From SMWD01 sp002729875 (GTDB taxonomy: Bacteria; Pseudomonadota; Gammaproteobacteria; Steroidobacterales; GCA-2729495): a DNA stretch of 64,000 nt. Location: contig DASCMH010000008.1 of assembly GCA_036010905.1 (NCBI GenBank), positions 1 to 64,000 on the forward strand, read 5' to 3'. This document shows, in pieces, positions 16,601 to 24,922 of the stretch. The notes beneath the pieces are model-generated. The model ran no database searches. It was given only the letters and a program-made list of their open reading frames with translations, and was not told where the DNA came from. A program made the position numbers and the translations under genes. Numbering within the stretch: the first letter of the stretch is position 1; each line of letters opens with the position of its first letter.

Positions 16601-17668
16601 AGTGGTCGGCTGCACCGCAACGCTGAAATCGCTTTGCGGTGCGAATAAACCAAGTTGCTCAACACTGATTTCATTCGCGGCCAGCAACCAACTATCGTTC
16701 TCGCCACGCGCCCACTCGAGTCTGCCGCTCAAGGCCTTGTACTGTTCTGTTCGATCAGCATTAATGCGCAGAACAACATCCTGAATATCCAGATCGCCGG
16801 ATATATTTTTCAATACGCTATCAATAAATGCTGCTGAAATAGTTGCATTGCCATACGCCTCGATCACCGGCACATCCCGATCTAACGCATAAGCAAAAAT
16901 TCTCCCAAAATGTAGATTCTCCCCGGCAAAGTGAATACGCCATTCCGGCACATCCCGAACTACCGATTGACGATTAGCCTTTCCGACCGGGGGTGATTCC
17001 GGGCGCAGTAACCGGGTCGGAAGATCCGCCGATAACGCCACACGCCCACCGAACTCCGACGCCAATTCAATTTCACTGTCAATCCTGATCTGCTCAGCCG
17101 ACAATTGAATATCAAGTTGCTCAATGCTGAAGGTATATTCATCCCCGGAACGTAAATCATCAGCAAATACAACTTCGATTGCTGATAATTCAATCTCCAG
17201 TTCAGGTAACTGCAGCGGCCCGTCCGGATCCGACTCAAGACGTATAAATTCTTTAAGCGATCGATTCTGAACAAAAAATGTTCCATCGCCATCCTGCCGA
17301 ACACTGACTTGCAAACCCTCTATACCAAGGCGATTCAAGAGCGCCTTGCGGTCACGAAGCAGCATGAACAAGCTGATACCCACCGTCAGTTTATCGGCAA
17401 TAAAAACCTGCTCACCCGTCTCTTGTGACAGTACGGTTACATTGATGAACTGCAATTCGGGACCGGCAAACGGCCAACTCGCACTGATATTTTCAAACTG
17501 CACATCAAAGCCAATCGCCTCGGCAGCCCAGCTGCGTATGTCATCCTGATAATCCTCTACGAGCGGTAATAACAGACGCGTGATACCGACGAGTAACGCA
17601 AGCAGCATGATGCCGATTGCTCCCGTATAGATGAACCATTTAAGGATTTTGCCGAGTAAATCACCCAT
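13673..17668 (-). CDS. yhdP: YhdP, AsmA-like envelope phospholipid transport protein
   Basis: 1331 residues, the size of YhdP. One N-terminal transmembrane helix (about 11-35) is followed by a very long, beta-rich periplasmic region of AsmA-like repeats. The AsmA-like C-terminal domain (about 1130-1290) contains LTWLGGPGADFLERANGEF and later IVGRTGLAARDYNQ. YhdP, TamB and YdbH form bridges that carry phospholipids from inner to outer membrane. It sits 15 bases after rng and overlaps the nitrilase gene by four bases. Confidence 0.93.
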   Translation of the reverse strand: MGDLLGKILKWFIYTGAIGIMLLALLVGITRLLLPLVEDYQDDIRSWAAEAIGFDVQFENISASWPFAGPELQFINVTVLSQETGEQVFIADKLTVGISLFMLLRDRKALLNRLGIEGLQVSVRQDGDGTFFVQNRSLKEFIRLESDPDGPLQLPELEIELSAIEVVFADDLRSGDEYTFSIEQLDIQLSAEQIRIDSEIELASEFGGRVALSADLPTRLLRPESPPVGKANRQSVVRDVPEWRIHFAGENLHFGRIFAYALDRDVPVIEAYGNATISAAFIDSVLKNISGDLDIQDVVLRINADRTEQYKALSGRLEWARGENDSWLLAANEISVEQLGLFAPQSDFSVAVQPTTATQDQSIQASAGFIRFQDLYPFILLADSEDLLAAVLPEKFHLPQDIYGDLRNFDFNFQQSIDAAVNFKTAFEFTDIGIVGLGEGNSLRGASGELDADQDGGYLRTDSRDVVVTLPALFTEPIQAQSIAGKLDWRVNDDAVNVLSDIIQLRLAAFQGKGRFKFDWPRNGDSPQIDLTAMGSANNVSQVVPLLPLKKFPPRVGAWLDRALVKGRVPRADIRVSGPLRKFPFAAGEGVFNIDIDVEDCVLDYADLWPRIDNLDARIIFDGASLSTQRNSGRIGLIQFLDSDVRIADLRKGQLEIHAQQPVTVEAVLEFLRQSPVALAIGPVIDNATGGGSADVDLQLDMPIMQAKEYQLDIVIDANDTELGLQGLDWGLTNLGGILTIHNTRFHAGGMTATLLGEPVTIDLYPAAASSELYSQFIRVTGRTPVERWMRTLSLPFIGRVEGAANWDALVVIPRRQSDAQQPAHIMVRSDLVGVKSHLPDPLAKTFAGQRALELDIVFPAEDRLEVAGRLEHDLTWAFELEAGTEAWEIAYGAVHAGSTPSIVSNRPGVELSGHLGFLNFDEWLALDAGDLAGDAQAEADGSGFGGSSWQEIWHTADLDVDRLVVFGQLFTAVQLAAFQDEQSWQIALESPGLAGQITVPLNLDAGQPILADMERLWLVDNYQDSQDEGGSSDPRVIPSVAIKADDFVMNDQHFGALSTTINSVAGGILVEPLRMQSPTFTIDGRGAWLVHPNDDTLRQTRLKLDLNGTDIRAVLSALGYEPVITGKSVVASAELTWLGGPGADFLERANGEFTLSMKDGSLLAVEPGGGRILGVLSLAALPRRLLFDFSDVFADGLSFNTIKGDFTVDGGNAYTCNLGMEGSVADMGIVGRTGLAARDYNQMAVIRPHVSNLLAVGGTVVGGPVVGAAMLLFSQIFHKPLSTFGESYYRVTESWDDPAIAQISGTDLDVAPLRNCESYLSEAITESLKE

Positions 17669-17683
17669 TTAATCGTACGTTCC

Positions 17684-19150
17684 CTACATCAGGACAACAT
17701 CGAACCGATCCGGCGCGAACATTGTCTCTGCCTGCAACCTAATTGGCTTGCCGGTCAACTCTTCCAGTTCCGCAAGCCCTGACGATTCCTCATCGAGCAG
17801 TAATTCAATGACATCCTGATGCGCCATTACGACCAGCTCTTCGAACTTGAATTGCCGATGCTGGCGAAAAATCTCTCTGAAAATCTCATAACAAACTGTT
17901 TCGGGTGTTTTGAGAAAACCATTCCCGTGACAGGCAGGACAACTGTTGCACATGATGTGCTCAAGACTTTCCCGCGTTCTCTTGCGAGTCATCTCAACCA
18001 GACCGAGCGCCGAATGCTCACTGATCTGAGTACGCGCATGATCAGAGGCCAGCGCTATCTCAAGCGCATCGCGCACCTGGCTGCGATGATTTTCCTCTAC
18101 CATATCAATAAAATCGATAATGATGATGCCACCTAGATTACGCAGCCGCAGTTGCCTGGCAATAGTTACCGCAGCCTCGAGGTTGGTGCGAAAAATCGTA
18201 TCCTCAAGATTACGGTGACCGACGAACCCACCCGTATTAACATCGATTGTGGTCATCGCCTCGGTCTGATCGAATATCAGGTAACCACCGGACTTCATCG
18301 AAACTTTCCGATTCAGTGCTTTCTCTATGTCATCCTCAACACCATACAGGTCGAATATCGGTCGACGTCCCCGGTATAACTCGATCGTCGATTCAATCTC
18401 CGGCATAAACATACCGGCGAAATATTTTAGCCGATCAAAAACCTGCTCGGCATCTACCTGAACGCGCTCAACATCGAGGCCGACAATGTCACGAATCATC
18501 CTCACGGCAAGTGATAAGTCTTCGTGAATCAACTGCCCGGGTTTGGCCGTCGCGGCAATCTCACAGATTGCTTTCCACAGTTTTTCAAGAAATATCATGT
18601 CGGCATGCATGGCTTCGAGACCCATGCCCTCGGCTGCCGTCCGAATGATGTAACCGCAAGCATGCTCTGCCGGGATAATACTCTCCAGCGCCGCCTTCAG
18701 GCGTTCGCGCTCATCTTCTTCCTCAATCCGCACCGACACGGCGAGCTTGGTGCTGGTTGGTAATGCCACCAGAAAGCGCGAAGGTATTGCAATCCTCGTC
18801 GTCAGCCGCGCTCCCTTCGTCCCGATCGGATCCTTTATGACCTGTACCGGCAACAGTTGACCCTCGCGTAACAAATCACGAATATCCGAATCAGCCGTTA
18901 ATCCGTCTGCAGCGGCGGAATCAACCGGGGCAATATCCGATGCGTGCAGAAAAGCGGTTCGCGCAATACCTATGTCAATGAATGCCGCCTGCATGCCGGG
19001 CAACACGCGCACAACCTCGCCCATATAGATATTACCGGTCAAACCACGACGCGACGCACGCTCAATCATCAACTCCTGCAGAACGCCATTTTCAAGCATG
19101 GCGACGCGAGTCTCGCGAGAGGTTAAATTAATCAGGATTTCTTCAGGCAT
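17684..19150 (-). CDS. rng: Ribonuclease G
   Basis: 488 residues, the RNase G length with no RNase E C-terminal scaffold. The S1 domain comes early (RGLTGNIYMGEVVRVLPGMQ). The catalytic region has VDVNTGGFVG and LGGIIIIDFIDM, whose aspartates bind Mg. The zinc-link cysteines are in CNSCPACHGNG. It cuts single-stranded RNA, including the 16S rRNA 5' end. Five bases after maf, 15 before yhdP. Confidence 0.96.
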   Translation of the reverse strand: MPEEILINLTSRETRVAMLENGVLQELMIERASRRGLTGNIYMGEVVRVLPGMQAAFIDIGIARTAFLHASDIAPVDSAAADGLTADSDIRDLLREGQLLPVQVIKDPIGTKGARLTTRIAIPSRFLVALPTSTKLAVSVRIEEEDERERLKAALESIIPAEHACGYIIRTAAEGMGLEAMHADMIFLEKLWKAICEIAATAKPGQLIHEDLSLAVRMIRDIVGLDVERVQVDAEQVFDRLKYFAGMFMPEIESTIELYRGRRPIFDLYGVEDDIEKALNRKVSMKSGGYLIFDQTEAMTTIDVNTGGFVGHRNLEDTIFRTNLEAAVTIARQLRLRNLGGIIIIDFIDMVEENHRSQVRDALEIALASDHARTQISEHSALGLVEMTRKRTRESLEHIMCNSCPACHGNGFLKTPETVCYEIFREIFRQHRQFKFEELVVMAHQDVIELLLDEESSGLAELEELTGKPIRLQAETMFAPDRFDVVLM

Positions 19151-19155
19151 AACGG

Positions 19156-19737
19156 CTACATAAAACGATAACCGAAACCATTCAGCAAGTGGGCAGTCTC
19201 AAATAACGGTAATCCCATAACCCCCGAGTAGCTGCCGTGAATCGCTGCGATAAAAACGGCTCCAAGCCCCTGAATCGCATAGCCTCCGGCCTTGTCATGC
19301 GGCTCGCCGGTTGCCCAGTAGCCGTTAATCTCCGCATCACTTAGTGACCGAAAGGTAACCACCGTGCGGCTGACTGCCATGGCTTCTTGCTCTTTTGCGC
19401 TGATTGCTACGGCCGTCAGCACCTCATGATCACGACCCGACAGGCGGCGCAACATCGCTTCTCCCGCAGCCTGATCGGCCGGTTTGCCGAGAATATCCCG
19501 ATCGACAATGACCGCCGTATCCGCACCGAGTACCGGTGCGCGGTGCTCAGGGTGCCGCTGCAGTGCTGCCCGGGCCTTGTCACGCGCCATCCTGCGCACA
19601 TAGGCATCGGCTGGTTCGTCAGCCAACAACGACTCGTCGATGTCTGTGACGATTGACTCGAATGAAATATCGAGTTGTGCAAGCAATTCACGTCTGCGCG
19701 GCGAACCTGATGCAAGATAAATAAATTGTTCCGACAT
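19156..19737 (-). CDS. maf: Maf nucleoside-triphosphate pyrophosphatase (YhdE type)
   Basis: 193 residues. The N-terminal LASGSPRRRELLAQLDI is the Maf signature; GADTAVIVD and the later GGYAIQGLGAVFI follow. Maf enzymes hydrolyse dTTP/UTP and modified nucleotides. Its position directly upstream of rng supports the YhdE branch. Gaps to its neighbours are 5 and 6 bases. Confidence 0.95.
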   Translation of the reverse strand: MSEQFIYLASGSPRRRELLAQLDISFESIVTDIDESLLADEPADAYVRRMARDKARAALQRHPEHRAPVLGADTAVIVDRDILGKPADQAAGEAMLRRLSGRDHEVLTAVAISAKEQEAMAVSRTVVTFRSLSDAEINGYWATGEPHDKAGGYAIQGLGAVFIAAIHGSYSGVMGLPLFETAHLLNGFGYRFM

Positions 19738-19743
19738 TGGCTG

Positions 19744-20220
19744 TTACCGCCCTTCCCGATGGTAGGGGTGTCCGTCAACAATCGTCCATGCCCGGTACAT
19801 CTGTTCAGCCAGCACAACACGCACGAGTCCGTGTGGCAGGGTCAGACCGGACAACGACCAGAGTCGGTCTGCGGTGTCACGGATTTCATCTGTAAAGCCA
19901 TCTGCACCGCCGATCATCAACCCCACGTGCGGGGCATGCTGTAACCAGTCACGCAGTTGATCAGCGAGTTCCATCGAGCTCCAGGGTTTGCCTTTCTCAT
20001 CGAGCACAATCCTGCGGTCACAGGTGGCCGTGCGCTTTATCAATTGTGCTGCTTCCTGTTCACGAGCTGCACTGACACTCCCACGCGCACTACGTTTCCC
20101 GGGTGGGATTTCTTCAATACTGAATTGAATCTGGCGCGGCATGCGCCGAACATATTCCCTGACGCCGTCATTTACCCAACCCGGCATTCGTGTCCCGACA
20201 GCGAAAACCGAGAGTCGCAT
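19744..20220 (-). CDS. rlmH: 23S rRNA pseudouridine-1915 N3-methyltransferase
   Basis: 158 residues, close to the usual 155. The SPOUT-fold knot is recognised by VGLMIGGADGFTDEIRDTAD and the C-terminal LPHGLVRVVLAEQMYRAWTI, ending in PYHREGR. It methylates pseudouridine 1915 in helix 69 of 70S ribosomes. Nine bases after rsfS, the standard rsfS-rlmH pair. Confidence 0.97.
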   Translation of the reverse strand: MRLSVFAVGTRMPGWVNDGVREYVRRMPRQIQFSIEEIPPGKRSARGSVSAAREQEAAQLIKRTATCDRRIVLDEKGKPWSSMELADQLRDWLQHAPHVGLMIGGADGFTDEIRDTADRLWSLSGLTLPHGLVRVVLAEQMYRAWTIVDGHPYHREGR

Positions 20221-20229
20221 CGCAGTCCG

Positions 20230-20592
20230 TCAGCCGGCCTGCCCGGCATCGGTTGGTTGCCTGGCCCGGGTGTCGATATTCCAGAGATTCTCGAGCTTGT
20301 AATAATCACGAACCCGCGGTTGCATGATATGCAAGACGATATCACCAAGATCAACCAGCACCCATTCACCGTACTCATGCCCCTCGACCCCCAATACCGT
20401 CTGCCCGGCCTGCCTGGCTTTATCCAGAACACGGTCGGCAATAGACCGTACATGTCGGTCCGAAGTACCGCTGGCAATCACCATGTAGTCCGTTATCGAG
20501 GTAACCCCGGCAACATTAAGCACAACGATATCGACAGCTTTCAAATCATCCAGAGCTGCTGCTACTACTTGCCTGAATTCGCTATTCTGCAC
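20230..20592 (-). CDS. rsfS: Ribosome silencing factor RsfS
   Basis: 120 residues. Core motif DIVVLNVAGVTSITDYMVIA, then ASGTSDRHVRSIADRV and GEWVLVDLGDIVLHIM. RsfS binds L14 and blocks subunit joining in starvation. The C-terminal extension after the core is short and rich in P and Q. In the nadD-rsfS-rlmH order. Confidence 0.96.
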   Translation of the reverse strand: MQNSEFRQVVAAALDDLKAVDIVVLNVAGVTSITDYMVIASGTSDRHVRSIADRVLDKARQAGQTVLGVEGHEYGEWVLVDLGDIVLHIMQPRVRDYYKLENLWNIDTRARQPTDAGQAG

Positions 20593-20659
20593 GTACCTGA
20601 CGCTCCTTCGGGTAAGCCGGTGAAATTATTATTGTGCGTGACCTTGTCACCAGCCAGAG

Positions 20660-21298
20660 TCATGGTGCATAACAACCGGTTGTTTCGATCAGTGTGGCGA
20701 CAGCATCCGGTACGAGGTAGCGCTGACTTTGACCGGCACCGGCGGCAGCACGTATTGCCGAAGATGAAATTTCCAGTTGGGTCACGGTGTGCACGAATAT
20801 TTTGCCGGCCGGAATGGCGGTGAGTTCGGCACACTCGGTCACCCCGTTTGCCGCCAGCAGTGTCCCGGCATGCCCGGATCCGGGTAGTTGCGCACCCGGA
20901 CGCCGGGCGACAATGACATGAGCAAGACGGAGAATATCCTCACTGCGATGCCAACTGCCGATATCGATAAACGCATCCATACCCAGGATAAGCCCGATAG
21001 GCCTGGTCGCCGACTCTGCGCGCAGTGACTCGAGTGTTTCGACCGTATACGAGGGACCGACCCTGTTGAGTTCGCGCTCATCAACGACGAAATCCGGCTG
21101 TCCGTTAATCGCGGCTCTTAACATGTCGAGCCGGATTGCTGCGGACGCAACCGGGGTCTTGCCATGCGGCGGACATCCGCACGGCGTAAAACGTACTTCG
21201 TCCAGCCCCAGGTAATTGCGTAACTCTAAAGCCGTACGCAGGTGACCAAAATGGATCGGATCGAAGGTGCCGCCAAAAAATCCGCTCAGACGTGTCAA
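20660..21298 (-). CDS. nadD: Nicotinate-mononucleotide adenylyltransferase
   Basis: 212 residues from TTG 21298, chosen because GGGGCAG lies just upstream and the family begins about eight residues before GGTFDPIH. An ATG at 21358 would add 20 atypical residues and overlap holA. The nucleotidyltransferase motifs GGTFDPIHFGHL and SSSAIRAA are present. It makes deamido-NAD in NAD synthesis. Between holA and rsfS, as in E. coli. Confidence 0.93.
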   Translation of the reverse strand: MTRLSGFFGGTFDPIHFGHLRTALELRNYLGLDEVRFTPCGCPPHGKTPVASAAIRLDMLRAAINGQPDFVVDERELNRVGPSYTVETLESLRAESATRPIGLILGMDAFIDIGSWHRSEDILRLAHVIVARRPGAQLPGSGHAGTLLAANGVTECAELTAIPAGKIFVHTVTQLEISSSAIRAAAGAGQSQRYLVPDAVATLIETTGCYAP

Positions 21299-21332
21299 CA
21301 GACTGCCCCTGCCCGGCTTGTCATGGTGTACA

Positions 21333-22361
21333 TCACAGCGTTTCTGCCCGCCAACCATCGCCGCCGGCCAGGGTCATTGTAAGCTCCAGCAGGACATTCC
21401 ACGGCTGACCTTTACGCGCACCCTTGACGATCCGGTCTGCACGTCGGGCGCTGGCGATAAGTCCGCGAGCAAATTGAGCATCGCGGCCCTGCGTAGCGCG
21501 GCGGATCATTGCTTGTCGATTCGACCAGACCTTGGCCTCGGCCATTGCCTGACCGATTGACTGGCCGCTGGAAACCCGGAAAATCATTTCACTAACGACA
21601 GTAATTTCGCGCACCAGGCTCCACAGTACCAGCGGCGCCGCAACCCCCTCTTTCTCCAGGGCGTACAGAATCCTCGCCGCACGCGCACGATTGCCGGACA
21701 GTGCCGCATCACCAAGTTGAAAAACATCAAATCGCGCCCCGTCAGCTACCGAAGTGCGTACGGTATCAATCGTGACTTGCCCGTCGGTTGCAAGCAGCGT
21801 CAACTTATCGATCTCCTGCTTGGCCGCGAGCAAATTACCTTCCACTTGTGCCACCAGGAGTTGCAAAGCATCGTGATCAACACGCAAACCTGCCGTCCTG
21901 AGCCGGGCAATGATCCAGGCCGGCAGACCGTTTGCATCCGGTGCCTTCAGCGCAAGCCAGACCCCGGCCTTGGTCAGGCTCGATACCCACTTTGATCTCG
22001 CCGCCTTACTGTCAAGGGACGGTGTGATGATGATAATGATCGTATCCGGCGTGGGATTTTCGGCAGCAGCGACAAAAAAGCGTGACCCCTTGTCGCCGGG
22101 CTTGCCGGTGGGCAAACGTATTTCGATGACGCGGCGTTCGGCAAACAGCGACATATTTTGCATACCAGAGGCTAACTCATCCCAATCGAACCAGCGTTCG
22201 GCAACATGATAGTCGCGTTCGCTATAACCCTGTTCGACGGCCGCGGCACGCAAGCCGGCAAGCGCTTCGTCGACCAGTAATGGTTCATTACCCGATAGCA
22301 GGTAAACCGGTGCCAGATTACGGCTGAGATGAGCATCGAGTTGCTGAGGGTTCAGCTTCAC
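21333..22361 (-). CDS. holA: DNA polymerase III delta subunit
   Basis: 342 residues from GTG 22361, the usual delta length; an upstream frame to 22451 would run into the neighbouring gene. The N-terminal LAPVYLLSGNEPLLVDEA is the family signature, followed by YSERDYHVAERWFDW and, further on, LLAAKQEIDKLTLL. Delta opens the beta clamp in the clamp loader. The gene starts 4 bases after the Trm112-like gene and is normally preceded by lptE, which here lies 3.8 kb upstream. Confidence 0.95.
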   Translation of the reverse strand: MKLNPQQLDAHLSRNLAPVYLLSGNEPLLVDEALAGLRAAAVEQGYSERDYHVAERWFDWDELASGMQNMSLFAERRVIEIRLPTGKPGDKGSRFFVAAAENPTPDTIIIIITPSLDSKAARSKWVSSLTKAGVWLALKAPDANGLPAWIIARLRTAGLRVDHDALQLLVAQVEGNLLAAKQEIDKLTLLATDGQVTIDTVRTSVADGARFDVFQLGDAALSGNRARAARILYALEKEGVAAPLVLWSLVREITVVSEMIFRVSSGQSIGQAMAEAKVWSNRQAMIRRATQGRDAQFARGLIASARRADRIVKGARKGQPWNVLLELTMTLAGGDGWRAETL

Positions 22362-22365
22362 GTGA

Positions 22366-22620
22366 TCAATATTGATCCGACCAATCGATACACTCTTCTT
22401 CGAGCAGAATCGGAATACCGTCACGTACCGGGTAAACATGCTGACCATCACGCGTGACCAGCGCGGCGGATAATTCCTCTGTCAACAACCTGCCAGTCTG
22501 ATTCTTGATCTCACCCGTCCTAATCGCGGTATTTAGTGTATCCAGCTGTGCAGTGGCCAGCAGCTCAAGAGGAAGCTTGGTCACCGGGCAGCAGATTATG
22601 TCTAATAGTTTCTTATCCAT
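22366..22620 (-). CDS. Trm112/YcaR-family small protein (UPF0434)
   Basis: 84 residues from ATG 22620; a 9-residue longer version is possible. The N-terminus MDKKLLDIICCPVTKLPLEL and the ending RDGIPILLEEE are the YcaR/Trm112 signature. Only the CC near the start remains of the zinc cysteines. Trm112-like proteins activate methyltransferases in eukaryotes; the bacterial role is not established. Length is longer than E. coli YcaR (60) because of an insertion around residues 28-45. Confidence 0.85.
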   Translation of the reverse strand: MDKKLLDIICCPVTKLPLELLATAQLDTLNTAIRTGEIKNQTGRLLTEELSAALVTRDGQHVYPVRDGIPILLEEECIDWSDQY

Positions 22621-22656
22621 CGCGTTTCTGCGGATCCATATCAGCAATATAGCAGA

Positions 22657-23001
22657 CTATTCCTGCCGGTTAGCGTCCCGGCCCAGCCAATTGAATTGCT
22701 CGGGCACCGAATCAATACCGCCGTCGCAGAAAGGGTGGCAGCGAACGATCCGGCGCAACGCCAGCCAGACACCGCGCACTACCCCAAAGCGGGTCACGGC
22801 CTGCCCGGCATAGGCTGAACAGGTCGGGTGGAACCGACAACGCGAGCCCAGGAACGGAGAAATATAACGCCGGTATCCGGTAATTAGCCCGCTGGCTGCA
22901 CGTACCCCCAGGGATGCCCGACGGTTATCCGGGCCGGCAGCAGGACCATGATCATGGCCACAATTGTGGTCATTCGACACCAACACAGACCCCGGCGGCA
23001 T
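22657..23001 (-). CDS. yidD: Membrane protein insertion efficiency factor YidD
   Basis: Up to 114 residues. The YidD core starts around residue 38: GYRRYISPFLGSRCRFHPTC, SAYAGQAVTRFGV and LRRIVRCHPFCDGG. YidD assists YidC-dependent membrane insertion. The start is uncertain: ATG 23001 overlaps sufE by 32 bases, and GTG codons at 22986 and 22980 are alternatives. All of them keep an unusual head containing NDHNCGHDHG, rich in His and Cys, not part of the normal family. yidD usually sits by rnpA and yidC; here it is in the sufE-Trm112 run. Confidence 0.85.
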   Translation of the reverse strand: MPPGSVLVSNDHNCGHDHGPAAGPDNRRASLGVRAASGLITGYRRYISPFLGSRCRFHPTCSAYAGQAVTRFGVVRGVWLALRRIVRCHPFCDGGIDSVPEQFNWLGRDANRQE

Positions 23002-23392
23002 TCTTGACTGCCGTGATCATGGAATGCAGACCATTGCTGCGGGTAGCGCTCAGGTGCTCATCAAGGCCGATTTTGCCGATAAAGTCGGGACTTGCGGCGA
23101 TGATTTCATCAGCCAGCTGGCCGCTGTATACCCGCATCAGGATCGCAATCAGGCCCGACACGATGGCCGAATCACTAACGGCTGTGAAGTCGAGTCGCCC
23201 ATCCACGCATCGGGTCTTAAGCCAGACCTGCGACTGGCAGCCGTGAATCCGATTTTCCTCGTTACGCCAAGCATCGGGAAACTCCGGCAAATCCTTGCCA
23301 AGATCAATGATGTACTGGTAGCGATCAATCCAGTTATCAAATAATCGAAAATCTTCGATTAATTCAGCCTGAACTGTATGTATTTCACTCAT
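22970..23392 (-). CDS. sufE: SufE-family cysteine desulfurase activator
   Basis: 140 residues. The sulfur-accepting cysteine is in RIHGCQSQVWL, and the surrounding IDLGKDLPEFPDAWR, YSGQLADEI and FIGKIGLDEHLSATRSNGL match SufE/CsdE. It takes persulfide from SufS or CsdA for Fe-S assembly. No desulfurase gene is in the window, so SufE versus CsdE cannot be told. 30 bases after cysS. Confidence 0.92.
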   Translation of the reverse strand: MSEIHTVQAELIEDFRLFDNWIDRYQYIIDLGKDLPEFPDAWRNEENRIHGCQSQVWLKTRCVDGRLDFTAVSDSAIVSGLIAILMRVYSGQLADEIIAASPDFIGKIGLDEHLSATRSNGLHSMITAVKNAAGVCVGVE

Positions 23393-23422
23393 TGCTTTTA
23401 TGCTGACAAAAAATATACCGGC

Positions 23423-24814
23423 TTAGTTACGCCGCCAGCGCGTATTACCGGCGCCGTCTTCGATTGAAATCCCCTGCGCGGCAAGTTCGTCACGAATCCG
23501 GTCCGCAGTCGCAAAATCCTTTTTCGCCCGCGCTGCATTACGTTCGGCGAGCAACTGATCAATCGCCGCGTTATCAAGATTGTCATCACTGCCGGCCGTG
23601 AACCATTGTTCGGGCTCAACGGACAATAACCCGATCCAGTCAGCACTGGCGCGTAGCTGCGCAGCTGCCTGCACCCGTTCCTCGCGCGACTCACTGCGAT
23701 TAGCTGCATGCGACAAATCAAATAACGCGGCCAGCGCTTTGGGCGTATTCAGGTCATCCTCCAGCGCTGCGACAAAGGCCGGATCAGGCTCGGTGGTTTG
23801 CCACACCGATTGCCAGCCCTCAATATCACGCAAGGTCCCATACAACCGGTCAAGCTTGCGTTTCATCTCGATCAGCAGTTGCTCCGACCAATCCAGCGGC
23901 TGGCGATAATGCCCGTTCAATAAAGCCAGTCGTATCACCTCGCCCGGCGCATGAGCCAGCAGGTCACGCACCAGCACAATATTGCCAAGTGACTTCGACA
24001 TCTTTGTGTCATGCACATTGACGAACCCGTTATGCAACCAGAAGCGGGCAAACAGCTTGCCACCATGCACACAGGTACTCTGCGCTATCTCATTTTCATG
24101 ATGCGGGAATATCAGGTCATTGCCGCCACCATGGATGTCAATGGTCTGACCAAGGTGTTCTGCCGCCATCGCCGAACATTCTATATGCCAGCCCGGGCGG
24201 CCGCGGCCCCAGGGACTTTCCCAACCGGGCAATTCCGCCGGCGATGGTTTCCACAGGATAAAGTCACCCGGTTCTTGCTTGTACGGAGCAACCTCAACCC
24301 GTGCACCGGCCAGCAGTTCACGCTGATCACGGCGCGACAAACCACCGTAATCCGAATAGGTGCTGACCCGAAACAAGACATGCCCGTCGGCTGCATAAGC
24401 ATGCCCGCTGTCGATCAGGCTGGCAATCATCGTGATAATCTGCCCGATATGCTCCGTCGCACGCGGTTCGAGATCCGGATTAGTAACGCCGAGCGCCTGC
24501 ATATCAGCATGGTATACGGCGGCAAATTCATCGGTGATTTCGCTAATGCCGACGCCCTTCTCCTGTGCCGCCGCATTGATCTTGTCATCAACATCGGTAA
24601 TGTTGCGCGCGTAGGTCAGCGCATAGCGACTCCTGAGTAACCGCGCGAGCACGTCAAACACGACGGCCGGCCGTGCATTGCCGATATGGGGTGCGCTGTA
24701 AACCGTAGGCCCACAAACGTACATCGTCACCCGGGGGCGACCGTCGTCCGCACCATTCTGGGGCGTGAATTCTTCTTTGCGACGCGTCAGCGTGTTGTAC
24801 AGAAATATGCTCAT
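23423..24814 (-). CDS. cysS: Cysteinyl-tRNA synthetase
   Basis: 463 residues from ATG 24814. Class I motifs are PHIGNARPAVVFDV (HIGH) and KMSKSLGNIV. The zinc site cysteines and histidines include CGPTVY, HIECSAMAAEHLG and HHENE. The C-terminal anticodon domain ends in EDGAGNTRWRRN. First gene of the cysS-sufE-yidD run, divergent from hisI. Confidence 0.97.
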   Translation of the reverse strand: MSIFLYNTLTRRKEEFTPQNGADDGRPRVTMYVCGPTVYSAPHIGNARPAVVFDVLARLLRSRYALTYARNITDVDDKINAAAQEKGVGISEITDEFAAVYHADMQALGVTNPDLEPRATEHIGQIITMIASLIDSGHAYAADGHVLFRVSTYSDYGGLSRRDQRELLAGARVEVAPYKQEPGDFILWKPSPAELPGWESPWGRGRPGWHIECSAMAAEHLGQTIDIHGGGNDLIFPHHENEIAQSTCVHGGKLFARFWLHNGFVNVHDTKMSKSLGNIVLVRDLLAHAPGEVIRLALLNGHYRQPLDWSEQLLIEMKRKLDRLYGTLRDIEGWQSVWQTTEPDPAFVAALEDDLNTPKALAALFDLSHAANRSESREERVQAAAQLRASADWIGLLSVEPEQWFTAGSDDNLDNAAIDQLLAERNAARAKKDFATADRIRDELAAQGISIEDGAGNTRWRRN

Positions 24815-24841
24815 AGTTACTGAATGAATGGGCAAGCCCGT

Positions 24842-24847
24842 TATAAT
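24842..24847 (+). promoter_or_regulatory. Possible -10 element upstream of hisI
   Basis: TATAAT at 24842-24847 in the divergent cysS/hisI gap. No -35 at the normal spacing is convincing. An inverted repeat CCGCCA/TGGCGG lies just downstream. Confidence 0.35.
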
Positions 24848-24922
24848 AACAAGTTCACCGCCACGACTTCACCATGGCGGAGTATCAATAATGGTGAATA
24901 ACCCCTCCCGGAGAGCAACCAC

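Noticed and set aside
19957..20823. 288-residue plus-strand frame over rlmH, rsfS and nadD
   Set aside because: Spans three certain genes on the other strand, including their boundaries.
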